Shown here piece after piece: positions 61,132-64,000 of a DNA stretch of 64,000 nt. The stretch's first letter is position 1. Each line of letters begins with the position of its first letter. Both the position numbers and the translations under genes were made by a program. A model generated the notes under the pieces. The model did not search any database. It saw only the letters and a program-made list of their open reading frames with translations, and had not been told where the DNA came from. Origin of the DNA: DATNFP01 sp035606335 (GTDB lineage: Bacteria > Bacteroidota > Bacteroidia > Chitinophagales > Chitinophagaceae); assembly GCA_035606335.1 (NCBI GenBank), contig DATNFP010000076.1, forward strand, positions 1 through 64,000, given 5' to 3'.

Positions 61132-62283
61132 ATGAAAAAGCTATTGCTATGGGTTCTTTTTGCAGTAATAAGTTTATCAGCTTTTGCGCAAAGTGTGGGA
61201 GTAAAATGTGCGACAGTTAAGACTTCCATTCCTCCTAACGTTTCCAAACCCTCCTCCATTCTACATTCGAGTGCAAGGAAAGCAGGAGTTACTACACTGG
61301 CCGATTCGCTTTTGTATCAGTATGATGTCACACAATGGGATGCAGATACACTGGAAAAATATCCATTTTACTATGGCAGTACTATGCCACATGATAGTGG
61401 TTACTTTTTTGGCACTAACGGACTTCTGGCTGGAACAGATATACCTATAGGCGTAGCACAGGCTTACAGCTTTCCCTATAGCGGCGATACAAGCTGGCAG
61501 GTGATCGGTGTAGCCAGCGAATGGTTTGGCAATGTAGAACCGGGATCTACTAATACAGTTTCTTTTAAAATATGGGGGCTTGATACTAACCTCCACCTTG
61601 TTGAAGGGCATTATTATCTCGGAGATTTGCCCGGACCCGTACTGGATTCAGCCACAGAATCTTTTTCCAGCCTGGGGGTGAATTCCGGAAATGTCCATTA
61701 TACATTTTTTCCTACCCCATTGCCCGCATCCTTAAATGCTGATCAGCGGACTATATATGCAGGTTTCGAGCTGCGTACTCCATGGGCTTCGCTCGGTGGT
61801 GATACTATCCATGTTGGCTGTACCCGTGATCTCCGGTACGGAGTTTCATATTATACCGATGGAGCAGGGGATACTATTATAACAGGAATAAATGCGTACG
61901 AAGCCGGGGATGTGTGGCTCAATCTTTCTTTTGACCTGAATATACAGCGTCTGCTCTCTCTTTCTCCTATTGTGAATGTGAATGCTGTTACTACCAATGT
62001 AAAGGGCATTAAGGCAAATGACCTTACATTCTTTGGTAATTATCCTAACCCTGCGAGTACTACTACTAACATTAAATTCGCTTTGCAGAGCAATGCAGAT
62101 ATAACTATAAAGATCACAGACCTTTCCGGCCGTACGATACAGACCATACACCAGGCGGGCCTTTCCGCTGGCGAGCATATCGCTCCTGTGAATACTAGCG
62201 CATTCGCAGCAGGAGATTATATCTATGTGGTACAGAGCAGTCACGGCGGCAGCATGGCTGCTAAGATGACGGTGGTGAGATAA
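61132..62283 (+). CDS. Secreted protein with T9SS type A sorting tail
   Basis: A 383-residue secreted protein. Signal peptide KKLLLWVLFAVISLSAFAQ; body of ~270 residues beta-rich with Tyr, Asp and Gly, no catalytic motif recognised; C-terminal sorting domain from LTFFGNYPNPASTTTNIKF through SGRTIQTIHQAGLSAGEH to MTVVR. The tail differs from that of the three paralogs at 9807-14230, so it belongs to another lineage. A terminator follows. Confidence 0.87.
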   Translation: MKKLLLWVLFAVISLSAFAQSVGVKCATVKTSIPPNVSKPSSILHSSARKAGVTTLADSLLYQYDVTQWDADTLEKYPFYYGSTMPHDSGYFFGTNGLLAGTDIPIGVAQAYSFPYSGDTSWQVIGVASEWFGNVEPGSTNTVSFKIWGLDTNLHLVEGHYYLGDLPGPVLDSATESFSSLGVNSGNVHYTFFPTPLPASLNADQRTIYAGFELRTPWASLGGDTIHVGCTRDLRYGVSYYTDGAGDTIITGINAYEAGDVWLNLSFDLNIQRLLSLSPIVNVNAVTTNVKGIKANDLTFFGNYPNPASTTTNIKFALQSNADITIKITDLSGRTIQTIHQAGLSAGEHIAPVNTSAFAAGDYIYVVQSSHGGSMAAKMTVVR

Positions 62284-62302
62284 AACACTACTGATAATGG
62301 CT

Positions 62303-62336
62303 AAAAGGCTGTCTCAGAATCGAGACAGCCTTTTTT
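62303..62336 (+). terminator. Rho-independent terminator after the T9SS gene
   Basis: AAAAGGCTGTCTC and GAGACAGCCTTTT form a perfect 13-bp stem with a 6-base loop and end in T6. Confidence 0.9.
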
Positions 62337-62390
62337 ATTAATTATGTAAATAAGTATAACACTTATGATAAAAAAACCTATTTAAAATAT

Positions 62391-62398
62391 TAACTTTG
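62391..62398 (+). promoter_or_regulatory. -7 box of the small unknown gene
   Basis: TAACTTTG matches TAnnTTTG, 14 bp before the ATG at 62413. Confidence 0.45.
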
Positions 62399-62412
62399 AG
62401 TTAAAATAACCT

Positions 62413-62808
62413 ATGAAAAAAGAACCCACAGATGCAGAAATCTATAATGAACTTTACAAAATAAAGTCTTCCTTCATTGAGTCGTTTAATAAGTACTTAA
62501 TTTCCCAACAAGATGGCTCCTTTATTAGAAATAATGCTGCCAGTGAAGAGATAAAGTTTACGATGGGCAATCATTCTATAGAAGCAGAATTTGAAATTAA
62601 ACCATTTGCCAAAGCACTATTCATTGAAACAATAATCAACGAAGAAAAAGTAAAGGAATTAAACATTATCTATTATGCGGATCATACAATGAAGCAAAGG
62701 AGTAATAATGTTTTAAAAGCTCATGATTTTCAAGTTGACTATTATCAAATGATAATTGAATGTCTCAAACAAATAGAAGATAAAGAATTACAAGAATTTT
62801 GCAGATAG
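62413..62808 (+). CDS. Unknown 131-residue protein
   Basis: A soluble, charged protein (start KKEPTDAEIYNELYKIKSSF) with no signal or TM segment. It appears to have an N-terminal helix, a central beta region (EIKFTMGNHSIEAEFEIKP, LFIETIINEEKVKELNIIYY) and a C-terminal helix (YQMIIECLKQIEDKELQEF). I do not recognise a family. A good -7 box upstream and good coding character support it as real. It stands alone between two terminated units. Confidence 0.7.
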   Translation: MKKEPTDAEIYNELYKIKSSFIESFNKYLISQQDGSFIRNNAASEEIKFTMGNHSIEAEFEIKPFAKALFIETIINEEKVKELNIIYYADHTMKQRSNNVLKAHDFQVDYYQMIIECLKQIEDKELQEFCR

Positions 62809-62821
62809 TCTATAGAGTTGT

Positions 62822-63451
62822 TTATTGGTGGTGCTTCTTCAGGTGACGAGGATGCCAGCCAATATTTTTAGAAACGCCAAGATTAAACTGACGACCAAAT
62901 GTGAGTACAGATCTATTACTGTTTTCAATGCCTGCATAATTGGCTGTCCAATTGTATGTGCGATAGCTTCCACCACCAACATTGAAAGTAACAGCAATGC
63001 TTGGGCTGACAAACGCGCCTATTGCAGGGTAAACCATGCCTCTGAAGCCAGTATAAGTAGCTTGTGCGCCAAGGTCTTCTTCGGATGCTGAACCATTCGC
63101 ATACCCCGCATCTACCTGCGCATAAAAAAAGAGCATGGTCTTAGTGTATATCGTATAACGATAAAATGCGCCAAGTGTCCATTCACTAATTGTGAAATTG
63201 TTATTTGCTGCAGCACCGACAGGAGTTTTCATGAAATCGTAAATACCCTGGATGCCTATCGTCATATTGTGATCGAGCTGGTAACCTACTCCGAGATTGG
63301 GCCCCCAGGCGATTGTTTTACGCTGATAAGAACTGTAATCACTGTTTTCGGAGCTGATGTATGTATTTGCGTAAATCAACAACGTATGCGTTTGGGCGCT
63401 TGCTGCTGTAATACAAACAATTGCCACTACGCTTAATAGTAATTTTTTCAT
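62822..63451 (-). CDS. Outer membrane beta-barrel protein
   Basis: A 209-residue exported protein. Start chosen at KKLLLSVVAIVCITAASAQ, since a longer frame from 63508 has no signal peptide. The mature part shows barrel strands with Gly/aromatic alternation (AWGPNLGVGYQLDHNMTIGI, WTLGAFYRYTIYTKTMLFFY, GGGSYRTYNWTANY) and resembles OMP_b-brl family proteins. The last residues, NLGVSKNIGWHPRHLKKHHQ, form a basic/His-rich tail instead of the usual terminal Phe, which is odd. Function unknown. Confidence 0.82.
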   Translation of the reverse strand: MKKLLLSVVAIVCITAASAQTHTLLIYANTYISSENSDYSSYQRKTIAWGPNLGVGYQLDHNMTIGIQGIYDFMKTPVGAAANNNFTISEWTLGAFYRYTIYTKTMLFFYAQVDAGYANGSASEEDLGAQATYTGFRGMVYPAIGAFVSPSIAVTFNVGGGSYRTYNWTANYAGIENSNRSVLTFGRQFNLGVSKNIGWHPRHLKKHHQ

Positions 63452-63544
63452 TTCTGTTGTGCTGGTCGGAGCCTGCAAAACGCATAAGCGGGATAGGATG
63501 TTGGACAATGTTATGATACGGAACGTTTAATACAAGTGAAAATT

Positions 63545-63994
63545 TTATTTAACGGTAGGGCGCGAAGGATCGCTGTAATCTTCGCTAATAGCAAGAGGAG
63601 ACGTGAGCGACTGGCCTTGCTGGCTGATGGTAAATGCCTCACCTCCTACAATGGGAGTAGTGATAGGTGTAATTGTGGTATCGGTGCCATAGCCAAAAAA
63701 GTAATAATTACCATTTTGAAGACCGGAAAATGTAACTGCGATCATACCACCGGCTGTAAAGCCAACAGCAGAATCATCATAAACCCTGTCGGATGGTGCT
63801 GTTTGGGTGTTGTATTTAACATACACAGTGCATACTGTAAGATTTTTTGCTATCGAATGGTGCTGGGGATATAGCGTAACTGAAGTACTGCCACCCGTGC
63901 CGGCCACAGCAGATTTATCAGGCTTTTTGCAGCCTGTAGATAAAAGCGGCAAGGCAATCAACATTGCCCCCAAAGCTAAGTTGCTAATATTCAT
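63545..63994 (-). CDS. Small lipoprotein
   Basis: A 149-residue lipoprotein with lipobox STGC (Cys22) followed by KKPDKSAVAGTGG. The mature part is a small beta-rich domain (LTVCTVYVKYNTQTAPSD, GMIAVTFSGLQNGNYYFFGY) that resembles an Ig/fibronectin-like module. No family recognised. It lies upstream of the barrel gene on the same strand (~93 bp gap), possibly the same operon. Confidence 0.75.
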   Translation of the reverse strand: MNISNLALGAMLIALPLLSTGCKKPDKSAVAGTGGSTSVTLYPQHHSIAKNLTVCTVYVKYNTQTAPSDRVYDDSAVGFTAGGMIAVTFSGLQNGNYYFFGYGTDTTITPITTPIVGGEAFTISQQGQSLTSPLAISEDYSDPSRPTVK

Positions 63995-64000
63995 ACACCA

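Overview
The window reads as chromosome of a Bacteroidota bacterium, most likely of the Chitinophagaceae (order Chitinophagales). The reasons are a SusC/SusD pair, several secreted proteins with type IX secretion (T9SS) sorting tails of both the 'Por secretion tail' type and the gliding-motility CHU_C type, Bacteroidota-restricted families (DUF4836, DUF3127), promoter boxes of the Bacteroidota form TAnnTTTG, starts without Shine-Dalgarno sites, and an AT-rich composition. No rRNA, CRISPR array, intact insertion sequence or intact prophage is visible. One tRNA (His) is present.

Layout. 1-6.3 kb (minus strand): a nutrient-uptake operon susC > susD > small lipoprotein > OmpA-like barrel (cut by the window edge). 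6.7-9.7 kb (plus): ribosomal operon rplM-rpsI-rpsB, a terminator, then tsf. 9.8-14.2 kb: three tandem paralogous secreted proteins with near-identical T9SS tails. 14.4-18.4 kb: two exported methionine sulfoxide reductases B, endonuclease III, a thioredoxin-like protein, ubiX and mazG. 18.4-28 kb: a very large membrane histidine kinase, murB, an enolase-superfamily dipeptide epimerase, an ArnT-type glycosyltransferase, a stand-alone receiver protein, a transketolase C-terminal half, an SUI1 factor and tRNA-His. 28-33.4 kb: DUF3127 and DUF4836 proteins, a beta-propeller-like lipoprotein, an Hsp15-like S4 protein, purN and a methyltransferase.

33.4-36.6 kb looks accessory: copies of a dispersed intergenic repeat, a very AT-rich gene for a beta-helix/two-TM protein with a small membrane protein behind it, and a frameshifted phage-terminase-like HTH gene. 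36.7-43.3 kb: a Moco-sulfurase-like PLP enzyme, a cupin, dnaN, then a tightly coupled pair made of a YbjN-like protein and a trypsin-like protease carrying a zinc ribbon and its own YbjN-like domain, followed by an EGF-like lipoprotein. 43.3-56.2 kb: clpC, a STAS protein, ribonuclease Z, heme A synthase, a membrane patatin, hutH, a redox-dead thioredoxin-fold protein with a MerR regulator, a PKD/CHU_C surface protein and a nitroreductase. 56.4-61 kb: a probable metal-handling cluster (TonB receptor with a CxCxxC segment, Cys-rich membrane protein, secreted HMA protein, barrel-like protein), divergently arranged. 61-64 kb: another T9SS cargo protein, an unknown small protein, an outer-membrane barrel and a lipoprotein.

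The strongest candidates for something undescribed are the YbjN/protease pair (40124-42622), the beta-helix membrane protein with its small partner (33732-35781) and the divergent metal cluster (56373-60990). All functional statements come from reading the sequence by eye; no database search was run.
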